Of a DNA stretch of 64,000 nucleotides, positions 55,735 to 64,000 are shown piece by piece (position 1 is the stretch's first letter; each line of letters begins with the position of its first letter). A program made the translations under genes and the position numbers. A model generated the notes under the pieces. That model saw nothing but the letters and a program-made list of their open reading frames with translations, was not told the DNA's origin and did not search any database. Source of the DNA: Myxosarcina sp. GA_180221_E-2-1-MAG-40_15 (GTDB lineage Bacteria > Cyanobacteriota > Cyanobacteriia > Cyanobacteriales > Xenococcaceae); the NCBI GenBank assembly GCA_020692205.1, contig JAIMKV010000012.1:1-64000 (forward strand), read 5' to 3'.

Positions 55735-57015
55735 TTACAAAACTTCCCGTTTCAAATATGGCTGCAAGACATCGGGTACTTTAACCGTGCTGTTTGGTTG
55801 CTGATAATTTTCCAGAATTGCTGCCATAGTACGACCGACCGCAAGTCCTGAACCATTTAAAGTATGAACATATTCTGTACCTTTCTTACCTGCCTGTTTA
55901 AAGCGAATATTTGCTCGACGGGATTGAAAGTCTTTAAAGTTGGAACAGCTAGAGATTTCACGATACATCCCCGCAGAAGGCAACCACACCTCTAGGTCAT
56001 AGCATTTTGCCGCCCCAAAACCAATATCACCAGTACAAAGTTCCAAAATACGATAGGGCAATTTTAAAGCCTGAAGGATTGCTTCGGCATTCTCTAGTAA
56101 AGCTTGATGTTCAGCCTCAGAGGTTTCAGGGGCAACTAATTTAACCAACTCTACTTTATTAAATTGATGCAGCCTAATTAAACCTCTGGTATCTCTTCCT
56201 GCACTACCCGCTTCTCTTCTAAAACAAGGAGTGTAGGCACAATGATGAATCGGTAGTTCCGTAGCTTCAATAATTTCATCTCGATAGAGGTTGGTAACAG
56301 GTACTTCAGCTGTGGGAGTTAACCACAGATCGTCGTTGCTACATTTAAAGCTATCTTCGGCAAACTTGGGCAACTGGCTAGTACCCTGGAGAGAATCGCT
56401 ATTTACCAAGATAGGAGGCATAACTTCAGCGTAACCAGCCGAGATGTGAGTATCGAGCATAAAACTAATCAAAGCTCTCTCTAATGCTGCCCCTGCACCC
56501 ACCAGGTTGACAAAGCGACTCTGTGCCACTTTTACCGCCCGCTTAAAGTCTAAAAAGCCTAATTTTTCCCCAATTTCCCAATGAGGCAGAATATTTTGGC
56601 GATCGCTTATGTATTCATCGCCCCAGCGTTTAATTTCTATATTTTCCGCTTCGCTTTTGCCAATGGGGGTAGATTCATCAGGCAAATTGGGTAATTCTAA
56701 CAACAAAGCCTCTATTTCGGCTTTTAACTCTTTTTCTCGTGGCTCTAATTCACTTAACTTGGTTTTAATCTCATTGCCCTCTGTTTTTAGCTGGGCAATT
56801 TCTTCTCCTTGAGGATTGCTTCCACTAGCTATTTTTTGACCAATTAGTTTGCCAATTTCGTTACCCTGGGCGCTAAGCTGACTGCGGTTAGTTTCTAGTT
56901 CCCGTGAAGCGCGATCTAATTCTACAATTGGCTGAATGTTATAATCACCATGACGACGATTGATTAATTCTTGTACTTTTTCAGGGTTGGCTCGAATTAG
57001 TTTAAGGTCTAGCAC
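55735..57015 (-). CDS. serS: Seryl-tRNA synthetase
   Basis: A class II synthetase of 426 residues. The N-terminal tRNA-binding antiparallel coiled coil covers about residues 30-100. Motif 2 lies in [20 protein letters not shown] and motif 3 in [32 protein letters not shown] and [16 protein letters not shown] are typical active-site parts. The start [15 protein letters not shown] is the usual one. Essential gene, complete. Confidence 0.97.
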   Translation of the reverse strand: MLDLKLIRANPEKVQELINRRHGDYNIQPIVELDRASRELETNRSQLSAQGNEIGKLIGQKIASGSNPQGEEIAQLKTEGNEIKTKLSELEPREKELKAEIEALLLELPNLPDESTPIGKSEAENIEIKRWGDEYISDRQNILPHWEIGEKLGFLDFKRAVKVAQSRFVNLVGAGAALERALISFMLDTHISAGYAEVMPPILVNSDSLQGTSQLPKFAEDSFKCSNDDLWLTPTAEVPVTNLYRDEIIEATELPIHHCAYTPCFRREAGSAGRDTRGLIRLHQFNKVELVKLVAPETSEAEHQALLENAEAILQALKLPYRILELCTGDIGFGAAKCYDLEVWLPSAGMYREISSCSNFKDFQSRRANIRFKQAGKKGTEYVHTLNGSGLAVGRTMAAILENYQQPNSTVKVPDVLQPYLKREVL

Positions 57016-57128
57016 CGCTATTATTTTTGATTCATTGGCTTATTTTCTTTATGTTAGGATATCTCGTTTTTGAATTATTTAATAATATATTTAAAATTGA
57101 CAAGCAATAGATCGATAACTATATAAAT

Positions 57129-57278
57129 ATGAAGGGAGGCTTTATCGATAAGTCTAATGCCCTAGAAATTTACCTGGGAAATTACAGACAAAACTATTTA
57201 GACGAAATCAAAACAAATGTTAATCGCGCCCAAATTTTGAATTTTTACTTTAACGATACTGTCAATCGCTACGACTAG
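57129..57278 (+). CDS. Possible small protein (49 aa)
   Basis: An ATG-started frame of 49 codons begins MKGGFIDKSNALEIYLGNYR and ends FNDTVNRYD. It lies in the 467-base gap between serS and the first Gfo/Idh gene. There is no strong ribosome-binding site, and composition is protein-like but unrecognised. It overlaps the end of the minus-strand remnant at 57275. It could be a relic of a longer gene. Low confidence. Confidence 0.25.
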   Translation: MKGGFIDKSNALEIYLGNYRQNYLDEIKTNVNRAQILNFYFNDTVNRYD

Positions 57279-57419
57279 CGAGAGGGATTCTTAGGCAATG
57301 GTTGGATATTTTCAACTTCACGATGAGTACTATTATTTCGATGATTATTCTTGCCAGCAAGTCCAGCTAACCCCAACAAACCAAGGAAACCAAACCATCC
57401 CCCATCAGATATTTTTCAT
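57275..57419 (-). pseudogene. WGxxGxxG-type small protein, frameshifted
   Basis: The minus strand reads DGGWFGFLGLLGLAGLAGKN followed by a polar tail and a stop at 57275. This is the Gly/Leu-rich helix of cyanobacterial WGxxGxxG-anchor small proteins. The only nearby ATG (57417-57419) is out of frame by one base: dropping one A from an A5 run just after it would give a continuous frame of about 47 residues starting MKISDGGW. It is therefore a recent frameshift, a sequencing error or a slippage-controlled gene. Confidence 0.5.
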
Positions 57420-57482
57420 TGAACATATCTTAATGCCAAAAATAATTTGGTAATCGCAACTAAAATATTATCACCAGCAGGG

Positions 57483-58571
57483 TTATTCAGACCATTGACT
57501 ACGAATGCGATCAATTGCCTCCATAATCTTCAGCGTTTCGTCTAAAGGCATGACTTGGCTTTCTAATTGACTATTTTGCAGACAATTCATTACTTCAGTT
57601 GCCTCATAATTATAGCCATTTCCTGCAAACGGTTTGACAATCACCTTATCCGACTTGAGTAAGCCTAATACAGAGCGATATAAACTTCTAATTAAAGAAT
57701 TCTGTTTGGCAGCAGCAACTAACTTTTGTTTAGCATTAAGTGGAATTAAGGGGGAGGGAAAAGCTTGAGTTGAGGGAGAAAACTTACTAAGGGAGATCTT
57801 TTCAGGCATAATAAATAGCTCTTCAATTAAGATTTTGCCTGTTGTTCCCATAATTACAGCTTGATTGGAAGTACGAGTGCGCAGAGATTGACAGAGAACA
57901 GCCAACTTTCCTTGAGGATAGCTGAGTAAAATCGATGACTGCTCATCTACACCAGAGGCACAAATAGATGCTTGAGACAATATTTCCGATGGTTCACCTA
58001 AAAGATAATAAGCCAGAGAAAGTCCGTAAACACCACGATCAAGCAATACGCCTCCACCAAATTCTGGAGTAGAAGCATGATTACTGTTACTAACCAATGG
58101 ATAACCAAAGTCAGCCGTCAACATTCTGACATCACCGATTGCTCCTTGTTCAATCATGGCTTTAACCTGCTGAATTAGTGGCATAAAGCGCATCCACATT
58201 GCTTCCATGCAGAATAATTTCTGGCGACGTGCCAAATTGATTACTTCGCGGGCTTCCTGGGCGTTGATAGTAAAGGGCTTTTCACAGAGAACGTGTTTAC
58301 CAGCTTCTAAACATAAAATACACAGATCTTTGTGGGTATGGTTAGGAGTACCAATATAAACAACATCAATATCTGGATCTTGTACTAATTGTTCATAGCT
58401 ATCATAAGCTCGTGGTACTTGAAATATTTCGGCAAAAACTCGCGCATTTTTGGCTTGTCTTGAAGACACTCCCCATAATTGAGCGCGCTCAACCAACTTT
58501 AAGCCTTTGGCAAACTCTCCTGAAATGAATCCTGTACCCAATATTCCCCAGCGAATAGGTTGTTCTGACAT
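57483..58571 (-). CDS. Gfo/Idh/MocA family oxidoreductase (first)
   Basis: A 362-residue NAD(P)-dependent sugar-type dehydrogenase. The Rossmann motif is RWGILGTGFISGEFAKGL. DVVYIGTPNHTHKDL and GKHVLCEKPFTINAQEA supply the catalytic Lys in the E-K-P motif. The C-terminal sheet domain follows (MEAMWMRFMPLIQQ, FGGGVLLDRGVYGLSLAYYL). The layout resembles dihydrodiol or glucose-fructose oxidoreductase types. It lies 77 bases after the second member on the same strand. Two different members in tandem suggest sequential steps on one sugar, but the substrate is unknown. Confidence 0.88.
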   Translation of the reverse strand: MSEQPIRWGILGTGFISGEFAKGLKLVERAQLWGVSSRQAKNARVFAEIFQVPRAYDSYEQLVQDPDIDVVYIGTPNHTHKDLCILCLEAGKHVLCEKPFTINAQEAREVINLARRQKLFCMEAMWMRFMPLIQQVKAMIEQGAIGDVRMLTADFGYPLVSNSNHASTPEFGGGVLLDRGVYGLSLAYYLLGEPSEILSQASICASGVDEQSSILLSYPQGKLAVLCQSLRTRTSNQAVIMGTTGKILIEELFIMPEKISLSKFSPSTQAFPSPLIPLNAKQKLVAAAKQNSLIRSLYRSVLGLLKSDKVIVKPFAGNGYNYEATEVMNCLQNSQLESQVMPLDETLKIMEAIDRIRSQWSE

Positions 58572-58648
58572 GGTTTAAATTCTATTAAAAGAAAATATTT
58601 TGGCGATATTCTCAATCTTGATCGATCCAGTAATTTTAGTTTGCGCTT

Positions 58649-59788
58649 TTATTTAGCCCATGGCATTGGCTCAACGGGATCGAAACTAGATTTGACTATA
58701 TAAGTACTGCTGGTTTCTGTAGCATGATGAATCGCTAAAACTAATTCGTTGACATGCAGGGAGTATCTGGCAGAGAGACGACAAGGACGTTTTTCTCTAA
58801 TTGCATCAGCTACCTCGGCAATACCTCTGGCAAAATCCATCTGGAAAGCACCGCGATAATCATATTTTTGAGTTTTCTTACTGGTTAAGGAGTATTTTTG
58901 TTTGAGCGGACTAACGATCATTTTTCTTCTCAAATTAAACATTCGTCTGATATGTACAGGCGAATTATAAAACCAAGAATCTGGTGTACTAAGTATGCCT
59001 TTGTCACCAAAAATTCTTAGAGAATGATCGTGGGGTGCGACAATGCTACAGGTTAATCTGACTACTACTCCCGAAGTAAACTTAATACAGGCGACGGAAA
59101 AGTCTGGAGCATTCACGTTTAATGGAACATCGGTTTTTTTGTCCTTGATTAAGGTTGAACTAAAGCCTGTAACGCTCTGGGCTGGCCCAAAAAAAGCAGG
59201 AAACCAAGAAAGATAGTATCCTGCGTGTTCTAAAGTACAGCCTACCTCAAACTCATCTTTGTATGGCCAAGGAATACCAGACTGGCTAAACCAAGACTGG
59301 TAAGACATCTTATGAATCAGCCCGTCATCCATTTCACTGTAAACGGCATAAACTTTGCCAACTGTTTCTTCTCGTAATGCTTTCCAAATAGTTTGCGCTG
59401 TTTCGCCTAACAGACTACAAGGGGCGCAAGAGAGATAAAGTCCTTTTTGTTCAGCAATTTCTACCAGTTTTTCGGCTTCTGCCAACTCCATCGCTAATGG
59501 TTTTTCGCAATAAACATGTTTATTAGCTTCGAGGCAAGCTAGATTTAATTCAAAATGGCTTTGAGGATTAGTTAAATTAACTACCAGTTCGACTTGAGTA
59601 TCTTGTAATAATTCCTCGAAAGAATTATATGTGGCAACAGAATGATATTGAGCAAAATTTTTAGTTCTATTTCGATCTAAATCATATACTCCTGCTATTT
59701 TTAATTCTGGATAATTTTTTAATGTGGTTAAATAATAGTCGGCTACAAAACCACAACCAACAATAGATATATTAATTTCGTCAGACAT
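58649..59788 (-). CDS. Gfo/Idh/MocA family oxidoreductase (second)
   Basis: A 379-residue relative of the downstream gene but clearly divergent. NAD-binding motif is INISIVGCGFVADYYLTTL; LVVNLTNPQSHFELNLACL and NKHVYCEKPLAMELAEAE contain the E-K-P lysine. CTLEHAGYYLSWFPAFFGPA and PHDHSLRIFGDKGILSTPDS belong to the C-terminal domain. A basic stretch (HIRRMFNLRRKMIV) is unusual. It is the upstream gene of the pair. The 294-base region before it holds no gene. Confidence 0.88.
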   Translation of the reverse strand: MSDEINISIVGCGFVADYYLTTLKNYPELKIAGVYDLDRNRTKNFAQYHSVATYNSFEELLQDTQVELVVNLTNPQSHFELNLACLEANKHVYCEKPLAMELAEAEKLVEIAEQKGLYLSCAPCSLLGETAQTIWKALREETVGKVYAVYSEMDDGLIHKMSYQSWFSQSGIPWPYKDEFEVGCTLEHAGYYLSWFPAFFGPAQSVTGFSSTLIKDKKTDVPLNVNAPDFSVACIKFTSGVVVRLTCSIVAPHDHSLRIFGDKGILSTPDSWFYNSPVHIRRMFNLRRKMIVSPLKQKYSLTSKKTQKYDYRGAFQMDFARGIAEVADAIREKRPCRLSARYSLHVNELVLAIHHATETSSTYIVKSSFDPVEPMPWAK

Positions 59789-60082
59789 TTTCCAACTAAT
59801 TCCAATTTTTAAATTTGACCTGATGTTAAGTTTGCTTTTAAGTTCAAGGTCTTTGAGAAATTGAGTTTTTGCTGCCGTTAATCAGATTTTTGGTCATGAA
59901 TATCTACTGTCAATTTATGGTGTTGCTAACATAGATATCAAACAGGAAAGCTTTCTACAAAAATACCTAAACAAAGTTAGCTAAAACCTCGTTTGAGGAT
60001 TCGCTGAAACTTTTAAGCGATCGCTTTTGTCTAACTACTTTCGTCTAACTAATTTTATTTTAGTCTTAAACGGCAATATCTC

Positions 60083-60619
60083 TTACAGACGTTTTTCTAA
60101 GTATTGACCAATAGTAATTTCTTGACCTGCGCGTGAAATAATTGTTTGTCTGGTGCGATATCGATCGCCAACTAATTTAATTTCTTCTTCAAAGACATTG
60201 GCATTGTATTCAGTACGCAAACACATCGTCTCAGGGTTGGAGAAAGAACATATGGCAATAATTGGCTTAGGTGTAGCAAATCCGCGATCGCGATACAGAA
60301 TGTTTCCTTGAATGCCAAAAACTGTTGAACCAGTTACAGACTTGCGATTTTGATTCGTATAATTGCTCTCCCAGGTTACTTTAGTGCCGCAAACTAATGC
60401 TTCTAAATTTTCTAAGGCGTGACTTTCAGCCAGTTCAATTAATTCTGGTGCGCCCTGTTCGACAAAAGAAATATTCAGTAAGCTTTCGACTTCTTGAGGT
60501 TCAACGTCTTTGTTTAGACTGTAATATCTTCGTTGCGAATTCCAGCTGCCCGCCGACTTACGGAAAAAGTCAATTGCTAAGGACTGTAAAGCTATATTTG
60601 TTGTTTCCGCAGCTATCAT
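60083..60619 (-). CDS. Phycobiliprotein lyase, CpcS/CpeS family
   Basis: Attaches bilin chromophores to Cys84-type sites of phycobiliproteins. The N-terminus has FFRKSAGSWNSQRRYYSL, the hallmark of CpcS/CpeS lyases. GTKVTWESNY, GNILYRDRGFATPKP and DRYRTRQTIISR continue the lipocalin-like barrel of the family. Length is 178 residues. Which bilin or subunit it serves (CpcS, CpcU, CpeS or CpeU type) cannot be told by eye. It stands alone and might serve standard phycobiliproteins; a link to the C-x-R-D protein at 22240 is only a speculation. Confidence 0.85.
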   Translation of the reverse strand: MIAAETTNIALQSLAIDFFRKSAGSWNSQRRYYSLNKDVEPQEVESLLNISFVEQGAPELIELAESHALENLEALVCGTKVTWESNYTNQNRKSVTGSTVFGIQGNILYRDRGFATPKPIIAICSFSNPETMCLRTEYNANVFEEEIKLVGDRYRTRQTIISRAGQEITIGQYLEKRL

Positions 60620-60783
60620 TTAGGCTTACCTCTTGTTTTCAAACCAACATAAAGCTATTTATGTCAAGCATTAAAACTTTATGCGTAATATCTCTTAATA
60701 TATCACGAACTAATATTGGCGACATTCTGTCTTTAGCTGTATTGTGATCGATCTACAAAATTAATTTATATTGGTGATATTTC

Positions 60784-61254
60784 ATGATGTCAAGTTATCA
60801 AAATCTGGTTTTGAGATTGGGTGCAAGTCTCGCCATGATTATTTTTTTCAGCCTCTGTTGTATTTATCCCGCTGTTGCCATAACTCAAAATCTCGAAATG
60901 AGCAGCACTAGAGGGTACACCATAAAAACTACTTTTAGCTACGATGAGCCAAACTTGATCACAATTTCCGAACATGGCACAGGTACAACGAATGTTTTAA
61001 AGAATTTAACAGTTAGCTTTTATGCTCCTTCGGGAGCAATGATAGCTAACTATAACAACATCATCGATGGAACTGGGCAAAATAATTACTTTGAATTTAA
61101 TTATGACCCTGCAACACAGCAGTTGTTGGGAAAAATAGATTTTGGCGGCGAGTCTGCTGGAGAAATGTATCTCAAAGGAGAGGTTGGGCAAGAATTATCT
61201 TTGATTGAGGTAGAAGCATCGGGAAAAGAAAAAGTGGTAGATCGGATCGAATAG
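60784..61254 (+). CDS. Exported hypothetical protein (156 aa)
   Basis: A signal peptide is visible: hydrophobic LGASLAMIIFFSLCCIYP followed by AVA-I (cleavage near residue 33). The mature domain of about 120 residues is rich in strand-forming segments (YTIKTTFSY, LTVSFYAPSG, YFEFNYDP, MYLKGEVGQELSL). This suggests a small beta-sandwich or barrel in the periplasm or outside the cell. No cysteines are seen in the mature part. Family not recognised. The gene is convergent with the GT39 gene, 40 bases between ends. Confidence 0.65.
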   Translation: MMSSYQNLVLRLGASLAMIIFFSLCCIYPAVAITQNLEMSSTRGYTIKTTFSYDEPNLITISEHGTGTTNVLKNLTVSFYAPSGAMIANYNNIIDGTGQNNYFEFNYDPATQQLLGKIDFGGESAGEMYLKGEVGQELSLIEVEASGKEKVVDRIE

Positions 61255-61294
61255 CAATTAGCCAGTAAATTCAGTGCAGATTTTATGCTCAAAA

Positions 61295-63130
61295 TTACGG
61301 GCATTTTTCTTGAGCAAGTTTTTGAGCAGCCTGATTGAGGTAGAGTCTGCGTTGACCACTAACCAAATAAGGTTGGGTTGCTCCTTGAGGTAAATTTAGC
61401 GTCACAGGATCGCTGTAATCGCCAGGCTGACGCAGAAAATCAGTCAGAAAGACTACAGGGCGATCGCTATCCCAGTAGGTTTGTAGTTCTGTTTGAGCGA
61501 TCAGGTATCGAGGCCGAGAGCCAGGAAAGTGAGGTGGAAGGCGATTGCTGCCACCGTCAGCCAGAATCATGACCGTGCGATAATTATTTTTTTTGACAAC
61601 TGCCCATCCTGATCCAGATTGAGTATTATTTACAGGCTGTTGCTGATTTAAATAATAGGCGATCGCTCCTGCTGCACCGATTTCTCGCGAGCCTTCAAAT
61701 GTCCAGAGAGTATCAAGGTTCAAACAAGAATTTGCCTGTTGAACTATATTTTTTGAGGACCGTATATTTTCATAGAGAAAAAACCCTTGAATACTAGCAA
61801 AATAAGTAATAGTTAGAACGATCAATAAAGGCAGCCAGAATAGAGAAGAACGTCTTAGCATGGCAATCCCCGAAGCAATCCAACCCGTTCCTAAAGCGAT
61901 CGCTACGATCATAATTAATTTGGTAATTTCAGGAGTTTGCAAGACCACTGGTAACCAAGAAACTATTAGAAAAGTAAAAGTAATTACGCTATAAAAGCTG
62001 ACTCCCAAAATTAAAGCAACCACACCATATAAATTGCTCGTTCTGATTCTTGGTGAGGAGTGATAATATTTTTTCCACCAGCCAGCACACAAAATAACAT
62101 AGGGAGGGACGGCAGGAATACTATAGTAAATCAACCGCGAAGAAAGGGGTAAAAATAAAATTACAGGTAAAATTGCGGCAGCAGACAATAAAAATACGCC
62201 GTCACTATTCTGGCACTCAAGCCAGGAAGCCTTACTGAGCAAACCTCTGCGCCATTCTTTCCAGGTGGATTTAACGACCGATGGTAAAAATAAAATCCAA
62301 GGAAAACACCAACAGGCGGTGATCGCCAGATAACCCCTCACACTAATTTTGGAAACTTCATAATCTGGAGGAAAACGGCGATCTAACAAACGATCAAAAT
62401 GCTCATTAACCATAAAATAATGCCAAAAACCTGGATTAGCCTGCTCTACGGCAATAAACCACGGTAAAACTATAGATAAGATTAATAACAAACCACTCGG
62501 CAGCTTAATCCGCTCAATTATCTTCCAATCTTGGCGAATGATGATTAGTGCTAAGCAGCCGAACAAAGGAAAAACCAACCCAATTAGACCTTTAGTTAAA
62601 ACACATAGAGCTAAAGACAGATATGCGCCCCACCAGTTTAGACGCGAGTGGGGTTGATAAAGCGATCGCCAGAGAAAATAATTACTGCTTAATAATAAAG
62701 TTCCCAGCAATACATCGATCAAAATCTGATGTGTAAAAATAAACCAGCCCAGAGTTACCGATAGCATCAAAGCCGCAACTCTACTTGGATTAATTCCCCA
62801 AAGTTCTCTAGTCCATTTCCAAGCAACAACTATGCCTAGCCAACCTGTTAAACTGACTGGAAGTCTGGCTGCAAATTCTGTTGAACCAAAAATACTAGTA
62901 GACAGCGCAATTAGCCAATAAAGGAGTGGTGGCTTGTTAAGATAAGGAGAACCATTGAGGTGAGGAGTAATCCAATCATTGCGCCAAATCATTTCTTGAC
63001 CAACCATACCAAAATGACCTTCATGAGGTTCATACAAACCATAGCTGCCGATGCCTAATAGCGTTACTATTAATGCCAGCAAAAGAATCGAAATATCGAC
63101 CCAGTAAAGATTTTTAATAGTCAATCGCAT
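61295..63130 (-). CDS. GT39-family membrane glycosyltransferase, ArnT-like
   Basis: A 611-residue integral membrane protein with about ten hydrophobic segments in the N-terminal 440 residues. The first loop after helix 1 has YGLYEPHEGHFGMVGQEMIW, the acidic motif region of lipid-linked sugar transferases, and LNGSPYLNKPPLLYWL is the classical GT39/ArnT segment. The C-terminal soluble part (about 450-611) follows. It moves a sugar from polyprenyl phosphate to a lipid or protein acceptor outside the membrane. The donor and acceptor are unknown. Stand-alone gene. Confidence 0.85.
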   Translation of the reverse strand: MRLTIKNLYWVDISILLLALIVTLLGIGSYGLYEPHEGHFGMVGQEMIWRNDWITPHLNGSPYLNKPPLLYWLIALSTSIFGSTEFAARLPVSLTGWLGIVVAWKWTRELWGINPSRVAALMLSVTLGWFIFTHQILIDVLLGTLLLSSNYFLWRSLYQPHSRLNWWGAYLSLALCVLTKGLIGLVFPLFGCLALIIIRQDWKIIERIKLPSGLLLILSIVLPWFIAVEQANPGFWHYFMVNEHFDRLLDRRFPPDYEVSKISVRGYLAITACWCFPWILFLPSVVKSTWKEWRRGLLSKASWLECQNSDGVFLLSAAAILPVILFLPLSSRLIYYSIPAVPPYVILCAGWWKKYYHSSPRIRTSNLYGVVALILGVSFYSVITFTFLIVSWLPVVLQTPEITKLIMIVAIALGTGWIASGIAMLRRSSLFWLPLLIVLTITYFASIQGFFLYENIRSSKNIVQQANSCLNLDTLWTFEGSREIGAAGAIAYYLNQQQPVNNTQSGSGWAVVKKNNYRTVMILADGGSNRLPPHFPGSRPRYLIAQTELQTYWDSDRPVVFLTDFLRQPGDYSDPVTLNLPQGATQPYLVSGQRRLYLNQAAQKLAQEKCP

Positions 63131-63399
63131 TATTGTTGAGATACAAGTTTTGTGCAGAGACTTATGGTTGTTAGAACAATGGTAAATTTTATAGTTGGTT
63201 TTAATTAACTGAAACTTAGCTTAGATTAAGCGCAACAACACAGCTTACTCACGGTTTATTCAGAAGAATTAGCTAATCTATCTTACTTAACTAAAAACTA
63301 TTACTAGATCAGGTTTGATTTATGCCTGCTTTAATTTGTTTAGTAGATATTTTAGCAGTCTACCTGTCACAAGTAGTTGTAGATCGACTATGGAATGAG

Positions 63400-63712
63400 T
63401 TATTTTCGGCGAATACGTACTGTCTTTTGCGGATCTTGTTTTCTAATCCAGCTCAAAAACTTGCTCATTTTAGGTTCGGACTTAAGCTGGTTTAAAGTAT
63501 TGAGTTCCCTGGCTAAATCTAAGTTGCTATATATAAGCGTGAATCTGCCGATGGCAGGGGGAACAAATGTCAATAGTTGGGCCAGAATCAGCTTGTTTAC
63601 GTTTGACTGTTTGTCGAGGAACAAGATGATGAGACGTTAACTGTTTAACATCGCGATTACCCTTCGGGTACCCTAAAGGACTAGCTTCGCGATCACATAA
63701 TTGGCAGAGCAT
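63400..63712 (-). pseudogene. HNH endonuclease, frameshifted and carrying a repeat
   Basis: The first part reads MLCQLCDRE, then a foreign stretch (SPLGYPKGNRDVK), then LTSHHLVPRQTVKRKQADSG and ICSPCHRQIHA. This is a small HNH protein with its paired Cys and His. The frame stops just after QIHAYI. The next frame continues with YSNLDLARELNTLNQLKSEP and MSKFLSWIRKQDPQK, the normal C-terminus of such proteins. Adding one TA to the TATATATA run near 63535 would join the frames. The foreign stretch matches an interspersed repeat (63652-63694). The gene is probably inactive now, or under slippage control. Confidence 0.75.
63652..63694. repeat. Small repeat inside the HNH gene
   Basis: The unit tacccttcgggta, then ccctaaaggactagc, then ttcgcgatc shares its ccctaaaggactagc core with the treZ copy at 7770. 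It lies between the first Cys pair and the HH motif of the HNH gene without breaking the frame. Confidence 0.6.
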
Positions 63713-63770
63713 ACAAAAATAATTAATCTAAAATTGAACCGATAGCGTCTATTTTTAGTCTAAAGAATCA

Positions 63771-63820
63771 GGCGGCTTTTGGGCGGCGGCTTTTGAGTAG
63801 GAAGCTTCCCACTCAAAACG
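63771..63820 (+). repeat. Interspersed palindromic repeat, intergenic copy
   Basis: A doubled ggcggctttt is followed by a near-perfect palindrome with 13-base arms (ttttgagtaggaa / ttcccactcaaaa). The same palindrome lies inside treZ near 7793-7820. It sits in the gap before the sigma-factor gene. Confidence 0.75.
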
Positions 63821-63886
63821 TGCCTTGTAAGAAGATTCTTACCCAACAAGTCGAGCCGTAAAGAACTAATATATTGCTATAAAAAG

Positions 63887-64000
63887 ATGAGCAAATTGTT
63901 AGCTAGTGAACGAGCTAGTGCAGCAGATGCAGAATCAGAAACCAGAGTGCCAACAGAACAAGAATTAATCTGGCTATGTCAGCAAGGCGATCGCGACTGT
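63887..64000 (+). CDS. RNA polymerase sigma factor (ECF-like), N-terminal part
   Basis: The frame starts with ATG and runs off the window after 38 codons. After a polar leader (SKLLASERASAADAESETR) comes TEQELIWLCQQGDRDC. This matches the start of region 2 in extracytoplasmic-function sigma factors, where a helix E-L-I/V...C-x-x-G-D precedes the core-binding part. The rest is not visible, so the group cannot be fixed. An upstream ribosome-binding site is weak, and the gap before it contains an interspersed repeat. Confidence 0.6.
   Translation, partial: MSKLLASERASAADAESETRVPTEQELIWLCQQGDRDC

Noticed and set aside
60397-60747. A 116-codon plus-strand frame opposite the CpcS-like gene
   Set aside because: It mirrors the lyase coding sequence and extends into its promoter region; no motif.
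63395-63640. An 81-codon plus-strand frame at the HNH locus
   Set aside because: The minus strand carries the recognisable HNH protein parts, so this is a shadow frame.

Overview
The window is chromosomal DNA from a cyanobacterium. The evidence is the very frequent palindrome GCGATCGC (HIP1), a phycobiliprotein-lyase-like gene, NdhM, Ftn2/ZipN, a LabA-type NYN protein, a NucA-type nuclease, and an operon matching Synechocystis slr0144-slr0152 (linked to photosystem II assembly). Small interspersed repeats, tandem heptamers, gene remnants and moderate-to-low GC suggest a large-genome filamentous or baeocystous lineage. I cannot name a species.

Layout. 1-2.1 kb: the 3' end of a sensor kinase, a second partial copy of its ATPase domain, a chromate-transporter remnant and three small ORFs, one of them a 59-residue secreted peptide. 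2.3-11 kb: a trehalose locus (trehalase, treZ, treY), interrupted by a type II restriction-modification pair on the opposite strand. 11-19 kb: a hypothetical protein, a sugar-nucleotide reductase, a PII-like protein, a racemase/DUF1611 pair, a predicted outer-membrane protein, MsrB and an orphan histidine kinase. 19.4-25.5 kb: the slr0144-slr0152-like operon (two V4R proteins, two phycobilisome-like proteins, a 2Fe-2S ferredoxin, a TPR membrane protein and a Ser/Thr kinase). 25.7-33.3 kb: NucA, PutA, neutral invertase, LabA-like protein and CysE. 33.7-45 kb: a cell-cycle region with ftn2, minCDE, a TonB-like gene, dnaN and dnaA with DnaA boxes between them, then def. 45.7-57 kb: RNA-binding protein, FAD oxidoreductase, P450, amidase/TetR pair, mtnA, fatty-acid hydroxylase, ndhM, ppa, moaE and serS. 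57-64 kb: two Gfo/Idh/MocA oxidoreductases, a CpcS-like lyase, a GT39 glycosyltransferase, a broken HNH nuclease gene and the start of a sigma-factor gene.

The most unusual signal is a set of short palindromic interspersed repeats. They lie between genes, but also inside reading frames without breaking them: treZ, the P450 gene (twice) and the HNH gene. This resembles the in-frame palindromic elements known from Rickettsia. The HNH gene is broken separately, by a shift at a TA run. Also notable are a phycobilisome-like protein in the PSII-assembly operon that keeps the C-x-R-D bilin-attachment motif, and a GRCGYC-type restriction system lodged in the trehalose locus.

No tRNA, rRNA, CRISPR array or intact insertion sequence was recognised. 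All homology statements come from reading motifs by eye; no database search was run.
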